Positions 25,094-34,442 of a stretch of 64,000 nucleotides of DNA are shown here, piece after piece; the first letter of the stretch is position 1, and the number at the start of each line of letters is the position of its first letter. The notes beneath the pieces were generated by a model. It did no database searches, was not told where the DNA came from, and saw only the letters and a list, made by a program, of their open reading frames with translations. The stretch spans positions 96,952-160,951 of the forward strand of contig NZ_KE387240.1 in assembly GCF_000430765.1 (NCBI RefSeq), given 5' to 3'. The position numbers and the translations under genes are program-made. Source of the stretch: Peribacillus kribbensis DSM 17871 (GTDB lineage: Bacteria > Bacillota > Bacilli > Bacillales > DSM-1321).

Positions 25094-26074
25094 ATGCAGA
25101 ATGAAGATGCAATCATTATTGGAGGAGGCCCATGCGGCCTGGCCGCTGCCATCGCCCTTATAGAGCTGGGGAAGAATCCCCTGGTTATAGAAAAAGGAAA
25201 TATTGTTAATTCCATTTATCATTACCCAACCCATCAGACGTTTTTTAGTTCCAGTGAAAAGCTGGAAATTGGTGATGTTGCGTTTATTATTGAAGGCAGA
25301 AAACCTGTCCGCAATCAAGCTTTGGCCTATTATCGAGAAGTAGTGCGGAGGAAAAAGCTCAGAATCAATTCGTTTGAAAAAGTAGAAGGTGTTGAGAAGT
25401 CAGCTGACAGCTCCTTCATTGTAAAAACGTCCAAAGGAGAGTATAAGACTCCAAATGTTGTGATTGCTACGGGGTATTATGACAACCCGAATTATATGAA
25501 CATTCCTGGAGAAGATTTAGATAAAGTGTTCCATTATTTTAAAGAAGCGCATGAATTCTTTGATAAGGATGTTGTGGTGATAGGCGGAAAGAATTCCAGT
25601 GTGGATGCTGCGCTTGAACTGGTTAAGGCTGGGGCAAGAGTAACCGTATTTTACAGAGGCATGGAATACTCAAAAAGCGTAAAGCCATGGATTCTGCCAG
25701 AGTTTGATTCTTTAGTCAGAAATGGAACGATCAAAATGGAATTCAATGCTCATGTTACGCGCATTACCGATGACTCGGTCGAATATCGAATCGATGGGGA
25801 AAACCAAGCTGTAAAAAATGACTATGTTTTTGCCATGACAGGCTACCATCCGGATCATAGCTTTCTAAAAGCAATAGGGATACAGATTGACGAAGAAACT
25901 GGCAGACCTATTCATAATCCGGAAACAATGGAAACCAATATTCCGGGATTATTCATTGCCGGAGTAATTGCGGCGGGAAATAATGCGAATGAAATTTTTA
26001 TTGAAAACGGCCGCTTCCATGGAGGCTTAATTGCGGATTGCATCAAAGCCAAGGAGGAAGCAGGCAGAAGATGA
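25094..26074 (+). CDS. ypdA: Bacillithiol disulfide reductase YpdA
   Basis: FAD-dependent, NADPH-using reductase of oxidised bacillithiol, part of the Brx/YpdA redox repair pathway; 326 residues. It has the FAD-binding motif IIGGGPCGLAAAIAL with the conserved family cysteine after GGGP, and the NADPH-binding motif VVIGGKNSSVDAALEL. The block NSIYHYPTHQTFFSSSEKLE is characteristic of YpdA. ATG 25094 lies seven bases after GAGGAG; longer in-frame starts upstream are unsupported. Confidence 0.95.
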   Translation: MQNEDAIIIGGGPCGLAAAIALIELGKNPLVIEKGNIVNSIYHYPTHQTFFSSSEKLEIGDVAFIIEGRKPVRNQALAYYREVVRRKKLRINSFEKVEGVEKSADSSFIVKTSKGEYKTPNVVIATGYYDNPNYMNIPGEDLDKVFHYFKEAHEFFDKDVVVIGGKNSSVDAALELVKAGARVTVFYRGMEYSKSVKPWILPEFDSLVRNGTIKMEFNAHVTRITDDSVEYRIDGENQAVKNDYVFAMTGYHPDHSFLKAIGIQIDEETGRPIHNPETMETNIPGLFIAGVIAAGNNANEIFIENGRFHGGLIADCIKAKEEAGRR

Positions 26075-26270
26075 TCATGGCGAGGATTATGACAGCAAGA
26101 GAATTAACCTTGCTGTACTTTGGGCCAGCTATAATAAGGCAGTTCAGGGGAATTTCAAGTAATTTGCGGCACTCTGCCACAGCCGTTTGAAGATTATTGT
26201 TCAATTTCATTTTCATTTGGGGCCGATTCTGTTACGATTGACATATAACATGTAGAAATGAGGTCAGCAC

Positions 26271-26969
26271 ATGCTGGTCATTTTAACAGCCGGAATAGCT
26301 CCTGGCTTGGCATTGCTCAGTTATTTTTATTTAAAGGATTATTACGGAACAGAACCTTTGTCAGTGGTATTTAAAGCATTTATTTCCGGAGCGGTTCTTG
26401 TACTTCCTATTATGTTTTTAGAGTACGTATTAAAGAAAGAACATATTATCTTAAATCATTTTTCCTCAGCGTATTTTTCTGCAGGATTGATTGAAGAATT
26501 TTTTAAATGGTTTATTCTGCTATATGTGATCTATAATCATGTGGAATTTGATGAGCCATATGACGGAATCGTTTATGGCGCATCTGTCTCACTCGGATTT
26601 GGCACGCTGGAAAATATTTTATATTTAATAGGAAATGGAGTGGACCAGGCTTTTGGAAGAGCACTCCTTCCGGTATCCAGTCATGCTTTATTCGGAGTGA
26701 TCATGGGTTATTATTTCGGAAAAGGCAAATTTACCGATAAGAATAAATTCGTTTTTATCCTGCTGGCGTTTGCCGTCCCTTATCTTCTTCACGGAACATA
26801 TGATTATATCTTGCTTACACAGGAAAATTGGAGCTATTATATGCTCCCGTTCATGGCTTTCTTATGGTGGTACGGATTGCGAAAAGTAAAAATGGCAAGA
26901 ATTCTTTCAGACATACATGCTTCAAAATTATTAGAACAGAAAAAAACCCGTCAGGTAGGGGCTCTATAG
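26271..26969 (+). CDS. prsW: Intramembrane protease PrsW
   Basis: Site-1 protease that starts degradation of the anti-sigma factor RsiW in B. subtilis, releasing SigW under envelope stress. A polytopic protein of 232 residues with the catalytic motif LIEEFFKWF (E75, E76), the conserved GFGTLENI and the histidine in SSHALFG (H138). Neither SigW nor RsiW is in this window; SigX/RsiX at 9630-11430 is a different ECF pair. The C-terminal codons overlap its terminator. Confidence 0.92.
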   Translation: MLVILTAGIAPGLALLSYFYLKDYYGTEPLSVVFKAFISGAVLVLPIMFLEYVLKKEHIILNHFSSAYFSAGLIEEFFKWFILLYVIYNHVEFDEPYDGIVYGASVSLGFGTLENILYLIGNGVDQAFGRALLPVSSHALFGVIMGYYFGKGKFTDKNKFVFILLAFAVPYLLHGTYDYILLTQENWSYYMLPFMAFLWWYGLRKVKMARILSDIHASKLLEQKKTRQVGAL

Positions 26970-26991
26970 TCCGCATCCTGGCGGTTTTTTT
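26941..26991 (+). terminator. Terminator overlapping the end of prsW
   Basis: AAAACCCGTCAGG pairs with CCTGGCGGTTTT (one bulge), with a loop of about 25 bases and a run of seven T. Confidence 0.7.
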
Positions 26992-27116
26992 GTGTTTTCA
27001 TTTGAATATGTAAGGATGCCCAGTTCCACATACAGCAGGAAGCTCTTTTTAGAATAATTGATAAGAATATGAAGAAAATAGAGTTATTGCTAATTAAGGA
27101 AAAGGAGTGTTATTGG

Positions 27117-27947
27117 GTGTCAGGAATCGCTGCAATTATCAAGAAGGGCATTATTTTCACAATCGTTTCTTTTGCTGCTGTTTCATTTACAGGAAGAGCA
27201 GAAGCCTTCACCAATCAGGTCATTCAAAGAGGAGCATCAGGGGATGATGTCATTGAACTTCAAGCCAGACTTCAGAACATCGGCTATTACAAAGGGAAAA
27301 TAGACGGTGTATTTGGCTGGAGCACCTACTGGGCACTGAGGAATTTCCAGAAGTCATTCGGACTCCCGATTGATGGCCTTGCAGGCGGATCCACAAAAAA
27401 TAAACTTGTAAAGTCTTCTAACTTCAATCGGGCATTCGTTCATGAACAAATCAGGAAAGGAAACAACTTTACCTATTATGGCGGTGTCCCGCTTAATCAG
27501 CAGGTTAAACCGGGTGGAAAAGGAAAACAGGCTGCTAGAGGGAACGGCGCGAAAAAAAGCACAACAACAGCTGTCAATACGCCCAATGGTTTTTCCCAGA
27601 ATGATATCCAGCTTCTGGCAAATGCTGTTTATGGAGAGGCGAGGGGCGAGCCTTATGTGGGACAGGTGGCAGTAGCAGCAGTTATTTTAAATCGGCTTGA
27701 AAGCCCGGTATTCCCTCATTCCATATCTGGTGTAATTTTTGAGCCGGGAGCCTTTACAGCTGTTTCGGACGGCCAAATCTGGCTGACCCCTAATCAAACA
27801 TCTAAAAAAGCAGTTTTGGACGCCATTAACGGATGGGATCCCACAGGAAATGCCTTATATTATTTCAATCCAGAAACAGCCACAAGCAGATGGATATGGT
27901 CAAGGCCGCAGATTAAGCAAATAGGGAAGCATATTTTTTGTAAATAG
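27117..27947 (+). CDS. sleB: Spore cortex-lytic enzyme SleB
   Basis: Germination-specific lytic transglycosylase that opens cortex peptidoglycan. A signal peptide (residues 1-30, ending GRAEA) is followed by a PG_binding_1 domain (about 35-95, RGASGDDVIELQARLQ), a low-complexity linker, and the Hydrolase_2 catalytic domain (about 175-276) with the catalytic glutamate in AVYGEARGEP. GTG 27117 lies about ten bases after AAAGGAG; a longer ATG start at 27069 would spoil the signal peptide. Paired with ypeB. Confidence 0.94.
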   Translation: MSGIAAIIKKGIIFTIVSFAAVSFTGRAEAFTNQVIQRGASGDDVIELQARLQNIGYYKGKIDGVFGWSTYWALRNFQKSFGLPIDGLAGGSTKNKLVKSSNFNRAFVHEQIRKGNNFTYYGGVPLNQQVKPGGKGKQAARGNGAKKSTTTAVNTPNGFSQNDIQLLANAVYGEARGEPYVGQVAVAAVILNRLESPVFPHSISGVIFEPGAFTAVSDGQIWLTPNQTSKKAVLDAINGWDPTGNALYYFNPETATSRWIWSRPQIKQIGKHIFCK

Positions 27948-27958
27948 GAGTGAAAAAT

Positions 27959-29308
27959 ATGATCAAGAATATCGTCATTGCTGTACTGGCGGTTGTTGTG
28001 GCTGCCACCGGCTATTGGGGATACCAGCAGCGCCAGGCAAAAAATTCAGTGCAGATTCACGCCGAAAATAATTACCAGCAGGCATTCCATGACCTAACCT
28101 ACCAGGTGGACCTTCTTCATGATAAGATTGGCACCAGCTTAGCCATGAATTCGAAAAAATCCCTTTCCCCAGCTCTGGCGGATGTATGGAGAATTTCTTC
28201 TCAAGCTAATATGGATATTGGACATCTCCCCTTGAGTGTACTCCCTTTTAACAAAACGGAAGAATTTCTATCAAATGTAGGGAATTTCAGCTACAAAGCC
28301 TCTGTACGGGATCTTGAAAAAGAGCCGCTTAATGGTAAGGAATATAAGACGCTCCAGAGCCTCTACCAGCAGGCGAACACCATTCAAAACGAGCTAAGGA
28401 AAGTTCAATATCAGGTTTTGAAGAAGAATCTCCGCTGGATTGATGCGGAAAAAGCCATGGCATCCAGGGAAGAAAAATCCGATAATACGATTGTAGATGG
28501 ATTTAGAGCGGTAGAAGAGAAGTCGGTCGGCTACTCGGAAAAGTCCGATTTTGATGCTGCATATACAACGATGAATAAAAAAGACCAGAACTTTAACCAT
28601 CTAAAAGGCAGAGAAATCACCAAGAAGGAAGCGGCAGCCATTGCTAAAAAATATTCCGGGGTTAATAAGGCAAAGTCACGGGTTACAAGCAATAAGAAAG
28701 GCTCTGACTTTGAATTTTATAGTGTAAACCTTGACCTTCCGGGTACAAAGGGCGAGGTGAATATGGATATTACCAAAAAAGGAGGATATCCAATCTGGCT
28801 GATTAATACCAGAAAGATCAAAGGAAGCAAAATAAGTCTGAATCAGGCAGCAAACAGTGCTGCACAATTTTTAAAAAGCAATAAATTTTCTTCTCTCGAT
28901 TTATATGAAAGCGCTCAGTATGATAATATCGGAATCTTTAATTTCGTTACAAATGATAAAGGGGTCAGAATTTATCCGGATTCTATCCGGGTCAAGGTAG
29001 CACTGGATAACGGCAGGATCGTGGGATTTTCAGCAGACGATTATCTTCAGGGCAATAAGAATCGTAAATTAGAAAAGCCCGTTGTTTCAGCCCAGGAGGC
29101 CAGAAAAAAAGTCAATCCCAAATTGCAGGTTATGGAGCAGAGGCTTGCTTATATCACAGGAAATGAAGGTTCGGAAGTTCTCTGTCATGAATTCCTGGGT
29201 ACAATAGGGGAAGATACGTACCGGATCTTCATTAACGCAAAAACCGGCGATGAAGAGAAGGTAGAAAAACTTCAAAATGCTGAACCCATTTATGATCAAA
29301 TGGTCTAA
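27959..29308 (+). CDS. ypeB: Germination protein YpeB
   Basis: Partner needed for SleB to be incorporated and kept in the dormant spore. About 449 residues: an N-terminal transmembrane helix (about 3-20, IVIAVLAVVVAATGYWGY), a helical region, then PepSY-like YpeB domains in the C-terminal half. ATG 27959 is eight bases after AGGAG; a GTG three codons upstream overlaps that site. Eleven bases after sleB, as in B. subtilis, where the pair is made in the forespore. Confidence 0.95.
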   Translation: MIKNIVIAVLAVVVAATGYWGYQQRQAKNSVQIHAENNYQQAFHDLTYQVDLLHDKIGTSLAMNSKKSLSPALADVWRISSQANMDIGHLPLSVLPFNKTEEFLSNVGNFSYKASVRDLEKEPLNGKEYKTLQSLYQQANTIQNELRKVQYQVLKKNLRWIDAEKAMASREEKSDNTIVDGFRAVEEKSVGYSEKSDFDAAYTTMNKKDQNFNHLKGREITKKEAAAIAKKYSGVNKAKSRVTSNKKGSDFEFYSVNLDLPGTKGEVNMDITKKGGYPIWLINTRKIKGSKISLNQAANSAAQFLKSNKFSSLDLYESAQYDNIGIFNFVTNDKGVRIYPDSIRVKVALDNGRIVGFSADDYLQGNKNRKLEKPVVSAQEARKKVNPKLQVMEQRLAYITGNEGSEVLCHEFLGTIGEDTYRIFINAKTGDEEKVEKLQNAEPIYDQMV

Positions 29309-29320
29309 GCATATTAGAAG

Positions 29321-29345
29321 AAAGAGCCGCTGGCTCTTTTTTTTT
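29321..29345 (+). terminator. Rho-independent terminator after ypeB
   Basis: Stem AAAGAGCC/GGCTCTTT with a 3-base loop, followed by an uninterrupted T-run. Confidence 0.9.
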
Positions 29346-29403
29346 GGAATAACACAGGCCTTTGTGTGCTTTTTGTTTTTTTTTATTAATGGGAAAATGG
29401 TCC

Positions 29404-29433
29404 TTGCCTGTTTAAAGAAGTACATGTCATAAT
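29404..29433 (+). promoter_or_regulatory. Promoter of ypfA
   Basis: TTGCCT (29404-29409), an 18-base spacer, and an extended -10 TGTCATAAT (CATAAT 29428-29433). Confidence 0.6.
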
Positions 29434-29487
29434 ATAGTAAGATTTTCCTTTCTAAACAACAAAACCATTGCTGGAAGAGTGAAATAT

Positions 29488-30141
29488 ATGATGAATATCG
29501 GTGATACAATCACATTTGAACCTAAACATACACACAAGCCTGAAAAATACCAGGCCATGGTTGTTGAAAGCAGGGATTCATCTTTTTATATTGATTATCC
29601 TGTGAATCTCAAAACGAGGAAACCAGTGTTTCTTCTTGACGGCAGCCAGATGAAAGGGTCGTTTGTCGGCCAGGACAATAATGTATATTTATTTGACACT
29701 CAGGTATTGGGAAGAAAAATGGCCAAGATTCCCATGATTGAACTGCAGAGCCCCACAGAGGAAGAGCTCATTAAGATTCAGCGAAGACAATTTGTGAGGG
29801 TTGAGACTGCCGTGGATGCTGCAGTCCATCCGATCGATGCCTCATTCTCTCCATTTTCAGCAGTAACCCTTGACCTAAGCGCCGGGGGAGCCTGTGTTGC
29901 TCTTCCCCGCGGGACTCGCCTTAATCCGCTGACAAGAAGCAAGATCTGGCTGTCCCTTCCCATGAATTCGGGGGAAACCATTTATCTATGCGCAAAAAGC
30001 GAGATAATCAGAATTGATGAAAATCGGGGAGGCATCCAGAAGGCTTCTATCAAATTCGAAGGCCTGGACCATAATGAGCGTCAGCATCTTATCCGCTTTT
30101 GCTTTGAAAGACAGCTGGGGATGAAGAAAAAAGGATTGTAG
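29488..30141 (+). CDS. ypfA: PilZ-domain c-di-GMP receptor YpfA (flagellar brake)
   Basis: Binds cyclic di-GMP and slows the flagellar motor in B. subtilis (also named DgrA/MotI). 217 residues: an N-terminal YcgR-like domain (about 1-90) and a PilZ domain (about 95-210) with both ligand motifs, RRQFVR (R100, R104) and DLSAGG (129-134). GTG 29479 is in frame, but ATG 29488 is better spaced from GGAAGAG. Confidence 0.92.
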   Translation: MMNIGDTITFEPKHTHKPEKYQAMVVESRDSSFYIDYPVNLKTRKPVFLLDGSQMKGSFVGQDNNVYLFDTQVLGRKMAKIPMIELQSPTEEELIKIQRRQFVRVETAVDAAVHPIDASFSPFSAVTLDLSAGGACVALPRGTRLNPLTRSKIWLSLPMNSGETIYLCAKSEIIRIDENRGGIQKASIKFEGLDHNERQHLIRFCFERQLGMKKKGL

Positions 30142-30205
30142 GCGGAATAAAAAAAAATCGTTTTCCCATACTCTTACTATCAAGCTAGAAGAGGAGGGGG
30201 ATTCA

Positions 30206-30391
30206 ATGAAACGGTTTGAAACGATTCTGTTAAAGCTTGTTATCATCCAGCTCATATTTCTACTGATATTTCAGCTGTATGTTCAAGGCGGAAATGTCTT
30301 TTTAGAGCAAAAACGCCTGGCCCAATACGAAGGGGTCACTAAGGATAGCTTTGAAAAAGCCCTCGAAGTACTTGGTTCTTACACGAAATAA
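30206..30391 (+). CDS. ypfB: YpfB family small membrane protein (DUF5359)
   Basis: 61 residues with one hydrophobic helix (about 8-27) and a charged C-terminal half. GAGGAGGGG precedes the ATG. Size, topology and position between ypfA and cmk match the uncharacterised B. subtilis ypfB. Confidence 0.8.
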   Translation: MKRFETILLKLVIIQLIFLLIFQLYVQGGNVFLEQKRLAQYEGVTKDSFEKALEVLGSYTK

Positions 30392-30397
30392 GAAACT

Positions 30398-30426
30398 ACT
30401 GGCGCCGCTTTGGCGCCAGTTTTTTT
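30398..30426 (+). terminator. Rho-independent terminator after ypfB
   Basis: Perfect 9-bp stem ACTGGCGCC/GGCGCCAGT with a 5-base loop and a run of seven or more T. Confidence 0.92.
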
Positions 30427-30645
30427 GGAAGCTTTTTTTATAAATGAACGTTAGGATTAATGAGTAATAAAATATGACTTTATGGTAAAATAAAAAAGCG
30501 GTATCTTTTTAACCCTATATTTTATCCGGGTTAAAAAGAAACTAAAGTAGGAATGGATTTTGATCTGCTCTTATGTTCAACAGACTATACGTGACCATTC
30601 ATGGTGAATAGATAGCAGTGCTTGGCAGGAGCTTTAGGAGGACTT

Positions 30646-31317
30646 ATGGAAAAGAAATTATCAATTGCAATCGATGGACCGGCAGCAGCCGGAAAAAGTA
30701 CAGTGGCTAAAATTATTGCTGAAAAGCTTACTTATATTTATGTGGATACAGGAGCAATGTATAGAGCATTGACTTATAAAGCAATTAAGCATGATGTAGA
30801 TGTTAATGATGAGCAGGGTCTGCTTGATTTATTGATGGAAAGTGAAATCTCTCTTCTTCCCGGAGAAAAGGGACAGACAGTGCTTCTTGATGGAGAGGAC
30901 GTTTCAACTGAGATCCGCACCAGCCAGGTAACCTCTTCAGTCTCAGCTGCTTCCAAGCATAAGGAAGTCCGCCGTGAAATGGTGAAGAGGCAGCAGATGC
31001 TGGGCAGAAATGGCGGGGTAGTTATGGATGGCAGAGATATAGGGACTTCTGTTCTTCCACATGCCGAAGTAAAAGTCTTTTTAATAGCAAGTGTGGATGA
31101 AAGAGCGGAGAGAAGGCATAAAGAAAATCTCGAAAAAGGCTTTCCTTCTGACCTTGAGGCCTTAAAACAAGAAATTGCCCTAAGAGACAAGCTTGATTCT
31201 GAAAGAGAGGTTTCTCCGCTTAAAAAAGCTGATGATGCCGTTGAAATCGATACTACATCCTTGAGTATTTCACAAGTAGCCGAACAAATCATGAAGTTAA
31301 TTGTGGAAAGGAATTAA
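30646..31317 (+). CDS. cmk: Cytidylate kinase
   Basis: Phosphorylates CMP and dCMP using ATP; 223 residues. The P-loop is [13 protein letters not shown] (residues 9-21); [14 protein letters not shown] and [18 protein letters not shown] are the nucleotide and CMP-binding motifs. ATG 30646 follows AGGAGG; a longer start at 30622 is unsupported. Directly upstream of plsC and rpsA, the common cmk-plsC-rpsA order. Confidence 0.96.
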   Translation: MEKKLSIAIDGPAAAGKSTVAKIIAEKLTYIYVDTGAMYRALTYKAIKHDVDVNDEQGLLDLLMESEISLLPGEKGQTVLLDGEDVSTEIRTSQVTSSVSAASKHKEVRREMVKRQQMLGRNGGVVMDGRDIGTSVLPHAEVKVFLIASVDERAERRHKENLEKGFPSDLEALKQEIALRDKLDSEREVSPLKKADDAVEIDTTSLSISQVAEQIMKLIVERN

Positions 31318-31321
31318 ATAC

Positions 31322-31903
31322 GTGAATCTTTATACATTTGGCAGAGGTCTTGTTAAAACAATCCTTACCCCCTTGTTCAGAGTGAAAGTGATAGGGCTCA
31401 ATAACTTCCCGAAAGATGAAGGGGTGCTGATCTGCTCGAATCATATTGATAACCTGGATCCCCCTGTAGTGGGCATGACCGCACCAAGGCCTGTCCACTT
31501 TATGGCTAAAGAAGAACTATTCAATGCCCCACTTTTAAAATCCATCATGCCAAGGGTGAATGCTTTCCCTGTAAAAAGAGGGATGAGCGATAGGGAAGCT
31601 CTTCGCAGGGGACTTTCTATTCTGAAAGAAGGGCGTGTAGTCGGACTTTTTCCAGAAGGCACAAGAAGCAGGACAGGAGAAATCGGCAAGGGGCTTGCGG
31701 GTGCTGGATTCTTTGCACTCCGTTCCAATGCCAAAGTGATTCCATGCGCAATCATAGGACCTTATAAGCCTTTTAAACAATTAAAGGTCGTCTACGGAGA
31801 ACCGCTGGATTTTACGGAGTTCCGGGAGCGCAGGGCATCCGCTGACGAAGCAACTCAATATATAATGGATAAAATTAAGGAATTGCAGTCCCAACATAAA
31901 TAA
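31322..31903 (+). CDS. plsC: 1-acyl-sn-glycerol-3-phosphate acyltransferase
   Basis: Adds the second acyl chain in phosphatidic acid synthesis; 193 residues. It has the acyltransferase motifs SNHIDNLDPP (HX4D), VKRGMSDREALRRG, FPEGTRSRTG and VIPCAIIG. The start is GTG 31322, nine bases after AAAGGA; an in-frame ATG at 31301 lies inside cmk. Only a short N-terminal hydrophobic region is present, as in other short bacterial PlsC proteins. Confidence 0.92.
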   Translation: MNLYTFGRGLVKTILTPLFRVKVIGLNNFPKDEGVLICSNHIDNLDPPVVGMTAPRPVHFMAKEELFNAPLLKSIMPRVNAFPVKRGMSDREALRRGLSILKEGRVVGLFPEGTRSRTGEIGKGLAGAGFFALRSNAKVIPCAIIGPYKPFKQLKVVYGEPLDFTEFRERRASADEATQYIMDKIKELQSQHK

Positions 31904-32071
31904 TTCAGTTTACTTGACAAAAAAACTCTTTTGTAAGAATTTATTAAAAAGAGGGTTATTTCCGAATTACTATCGAAGCTTGAAATGGATGAATTTTTAA
32001 CTAAAAACCAAAAGTTTTATCATTTTAGTTTGCTCGAGCGCACAATCGGGAATATTTCAATAAAATGAAAA

Positions 32072-32100
32072 TTGCTGATTAATCGCTCTATTAATATATT
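32072..32100 (+). promoter_or_regulatory. Promoter of rpsA
   Basis: TTGCTG (32072-32077), a 17-base spacer, TATATT (32095-32100), about 50 bases before the start codon. Confidence 0.55.
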
Positions 32101-32151
32101 GGGCTTATAAAATTCTCGAGTAGAGCAGTCATGCGTTAAGGAGGAGTACAT

Positions 32152-33288
32152 ATGTCGGAAGAAATGAATGAAATTGAAGTGAACATCTATGAACCAGGTG
32201 ACAGAGTCACTGGAACTGTAACTAAAGTGGAAGAAAAACAAGTCATCATTGATGTCAAAAACAGTAAAACAGATGGCATCCTGCCAATCAGTGAATTGTC
32301 CAGCCTGCACGTGGAAAAAGCGTCAGATGCTGTTAATGAAGGTGATGAACTGGAGCTTGAAGTATTGAAAGTCGAGGATGAAGCTTTGATCCTTTCAAAA
32401 AGAAAGGTAGATGCGTTAAAGGCCTGGGATGAATTAGAAAGAAAATTCGAATCTCAAGAGGTCTTTGAATCTGAGGTAAAAGACGTAGTTAAAGGCGGCC
32501 TTGTGGTTGACCTTGGCGTTAGGGGGTTTGTACCAGCATCCCTTGTGGAAGATTACTTCGTAGAAGACTTTTCCGATTACAAAGGAAGAGCCCTTTCTTT
32601 TAAAATTGTAGAGCTGGATAAAGAAAAAAATAGAATCATCCTTTCTCACCGTGCGGTGGTTCAGGATGAAAAAGGCCAGAAAAAGCAGGAACTGCTTGAT
32701 TCCATCCAGCAAGGCCAGGTGCTTGAAGGAACCGTCCAAAGACTGACGGATTTCGGCGCATTTGTCGATATCGGAGGTATTGACGGTCTTGTGCATATTT
32801 CGCAGCTGTCCCACGAACACGTTGAAAAACCTTCAGATGTAGTAAACGAAGGTGACCGGGTTAATGTAAAAGTATTATCCGTGGACAGAGATAATGAAAG
32901 AATCTCATTGTCAATCAAAGAAACTCTGCCTGGGCCATGGGAACAGGTTTCTGAGAAGGCACAGTCTGGTTCCGTACTTGACGGAACAGTGAAGCGCCTT
33001 GTATCCTATGGAGCTTTTGTCGAAGTGTTCCCTGGAGTGGAGGGATTGGTTCATATTTCTCAAATCTCTCATAAGCATATTGGCACTCCGCACGAAGTCC
33101 TTCAAGAAGGACAGCAGGTACAGGTGAAGGTGCTGGATGTTAATGTAGACGATCAAAGACTTTCATTAAGCATTAAAGACCTGCAGGAAAAAGAACCTGA
33201 AATCAGCGATTATGACCTTCCGGAAGAATCAAAAGGCTTCCAGCTTGGAGAGCTTCTTGGAGATAAATTAAAAAATCTAGGCAAATAA
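32152..33288 (+). CDS. rpsA: S1 RNA-binding-domain protein (30S ribosomal protein S1 homologue, YpfD)
   Basis: 378 residues with four S1 (OB-fold) repeats at about 15-85, 100-170, 185-255 and 272-342, recognisable by the recurring GDRVTGTVTKVE, GQVLEGTVQRLTDFGAFVDI and SGSVLDGTVKRLVSYGAFVE starts. It is shorter than the six-domain S1 of proteobacteria; in low-GC Gram-positives the protein is not essential for translation. AAGGAGG precedes ATG 32152. It follows plsC but has its own promoter and terminator. Confidence 0.93.
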   Translation: MSEEMNEIEVNIYEPGDRVTGTVTKVEEKQVIIDVKNSKTDGILPISELSSLHVEKASDAVNEGDELELEVLKVEDEALILSKRKVDALKAWDELERKFESQEVFESEVKDVVKGGLVVDLGVRGFVPASLVEDYFVEDFSDYKGRALSFKIVELDKEKNRIILSHRAVVQDEKGQKKQELLDSIQQGQVLEGTVQRLTDFGAFVDIGGIDGLVHISQLSHEHVEKPSDVVNEGDRVNVKVLSVDRDNERISLSIKETLPGPWEQVSEKAQSGSVLDGTVKRLVSYGAFVEVFPGVEGLVHISQISHKHIGTPHEVLQEGQQVQVKVLDVNVDDQRLSLSIKDLQEKEPEISDYDLPEESKGFQLGELLGDKLKNLGK

Positions 33289-33315
33289 GATTTTATATTA
33301 GCTTTTGGATTTACG

Positions 33316-33345
33316 GGGTTCAGGATACTCTTCCTGAACCCTTTT
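33316..33345 (+). terminator. Rho-independent terminator after rpsA
   Basis: Perfect 10-bp stem GGGTTCAGGA/TCCTGAACCC with a 6-base loop and TTTT. Confidence 0.9.
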
Positions 33346-33550
33346 GCCATGCCTCAATGGATTAACCTCATATCACCTGCCCTTCTAGATAGAACAGATT
33401 ATAAAAGTCCATTTAATAGACGGGGAAACCTACGTAAGGAGTTTAATCTATTAAATAAGGTTGTTATTGTAATTGACTTATTATTAGTCAAAAGCGTTTT
33501 AGACAAAAGCCTTTTTAACCATTTTAAGCTATTTCATACTGTTGAAAAAC

Positions 33551-33682
33551 CTGTTGATTGGAGTGGAAGGCGCGAAGACTCCTGTGGGTTTAGCGGGACA
33601 GGTGAGACCCCGCAGGCGAAGCTGAGGAGGCTCACCGCCCGCCCCACGGAAAGCGAAGCGCCTGGAACGGAAATCAACAGCC
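33551..33682 (+). repeat. GC-rich palindromic intergenic repeat, family A, copy 2
   Basis: Begins CTGTTGATTGGAGTGGAAGG and ends GGAAATCAACAGCC, so the ends pair (CTGTTGATT/AATCAACAG). It shares internal blocks with 9278-9412 (reverse orientation) and 43622-43745. The 545-base gap between rpsA and yphA otherwise shows only a terminator and a small hairpin (GTTTTTAG 33751-33758 / CTAAAAAC 33767-33774). Confidence 0.87.
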
Positions 33683-33833
33683 TGAAACAGGCTGAGAAAA
33701 TGTATAGAGGATTTATTATTCAAAAAGGTTTTTCTGCATTTCGGCAAGTAGTTTTTAGGTATTCAACTAAAAACATATTTGCGTTTAAAAGATAGTAAAT
33801 TCAGACATAATGTTTCCTAGAGGTGGAAATAAG

Positions 33834-34442
33834 ATGGATGGATTATTATTTTATTGGATTTCCTGGATAGGGGTCGTGGTCACCCTGTTCCTTCTAAATA
33901 AATCGTTTACTGATCGCAGGTTTATCCTGTTTGGGCTCTTAGGAGCAATAATCGTAAGTCCGTACAGCTTGCGCATTGGACAGGCTGAAGCGAATCCATG
34001 CGGTCTATGGCTCGCTTTGATAAGTGTGTGGATGATTAGAACGCTTCCCTCCCTTTCATTGCTGACCTTTATTATCAGAACCCTGGTAGTTTCCTTTGCC
34101 TATGGCAGCATCAGCCTTCTATTTTTTTTAGATCCTGTCTGGATCATCTGGAACAAGACCTGGATGCTCGGTCTGTTCCTTACTTATATTATTCTTCTCT
34201 TGTTCGCAGATTGGAAAAAAAGAGTTTCTTCTCTAATACTTGGATTGTTTTTTGGGGATATTATGGTTAATGTCCTGTTTGGCAGCCTGAACATGCCTCA
34301 GGACTGGTTTGCAAAAACCTGGCTTGATTTAACATATCTCTCTGGTCTGCTGATATTTGCATGGGGTTCCCTAGAAAAAGGAATCAGGATTCTACAAACG
34401 TTTTTTCAGCAGAAAAACATTCCAAAGGAGAAGCAGGGATAA
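33834..34442 (+). CDS. yphA: YphA family membrane protein
   Basis: 202 residues with about six hydrophobic helices and short loops. ATG 33834 follows AGAGGTGG. It abuts yphB with no gap, so the two are likely co-translated. Position upstream of yphB and der matches B. subtilis yphA; the function is unknown. Confidence 0.82.
   Translation: MDGLLFYWISWIGVVVTLFLLNKSFTDRRFILFGLLGAIIVSPYSLRIGQAEANPCGLWLALISVWMIRTLPSLSLLTFIIRTLVVSFAYGSISLLFFLDPVWIIWNKTWMLGLFLTYIILLLFADWKKRVSSLILGLFFGDIMVNVLFGSLNMPQDWFAKTWLDLTYLSGLLIFAWGSLEKGIRILQTFFQQKNIPKEKQG

Noticed and set aside
33349..33795. A 148-codon frame across family A copy 2.
   Set aside because: It spans a terminator tail and a GC-rich repeat, has unnatural composition and no ribosome site.
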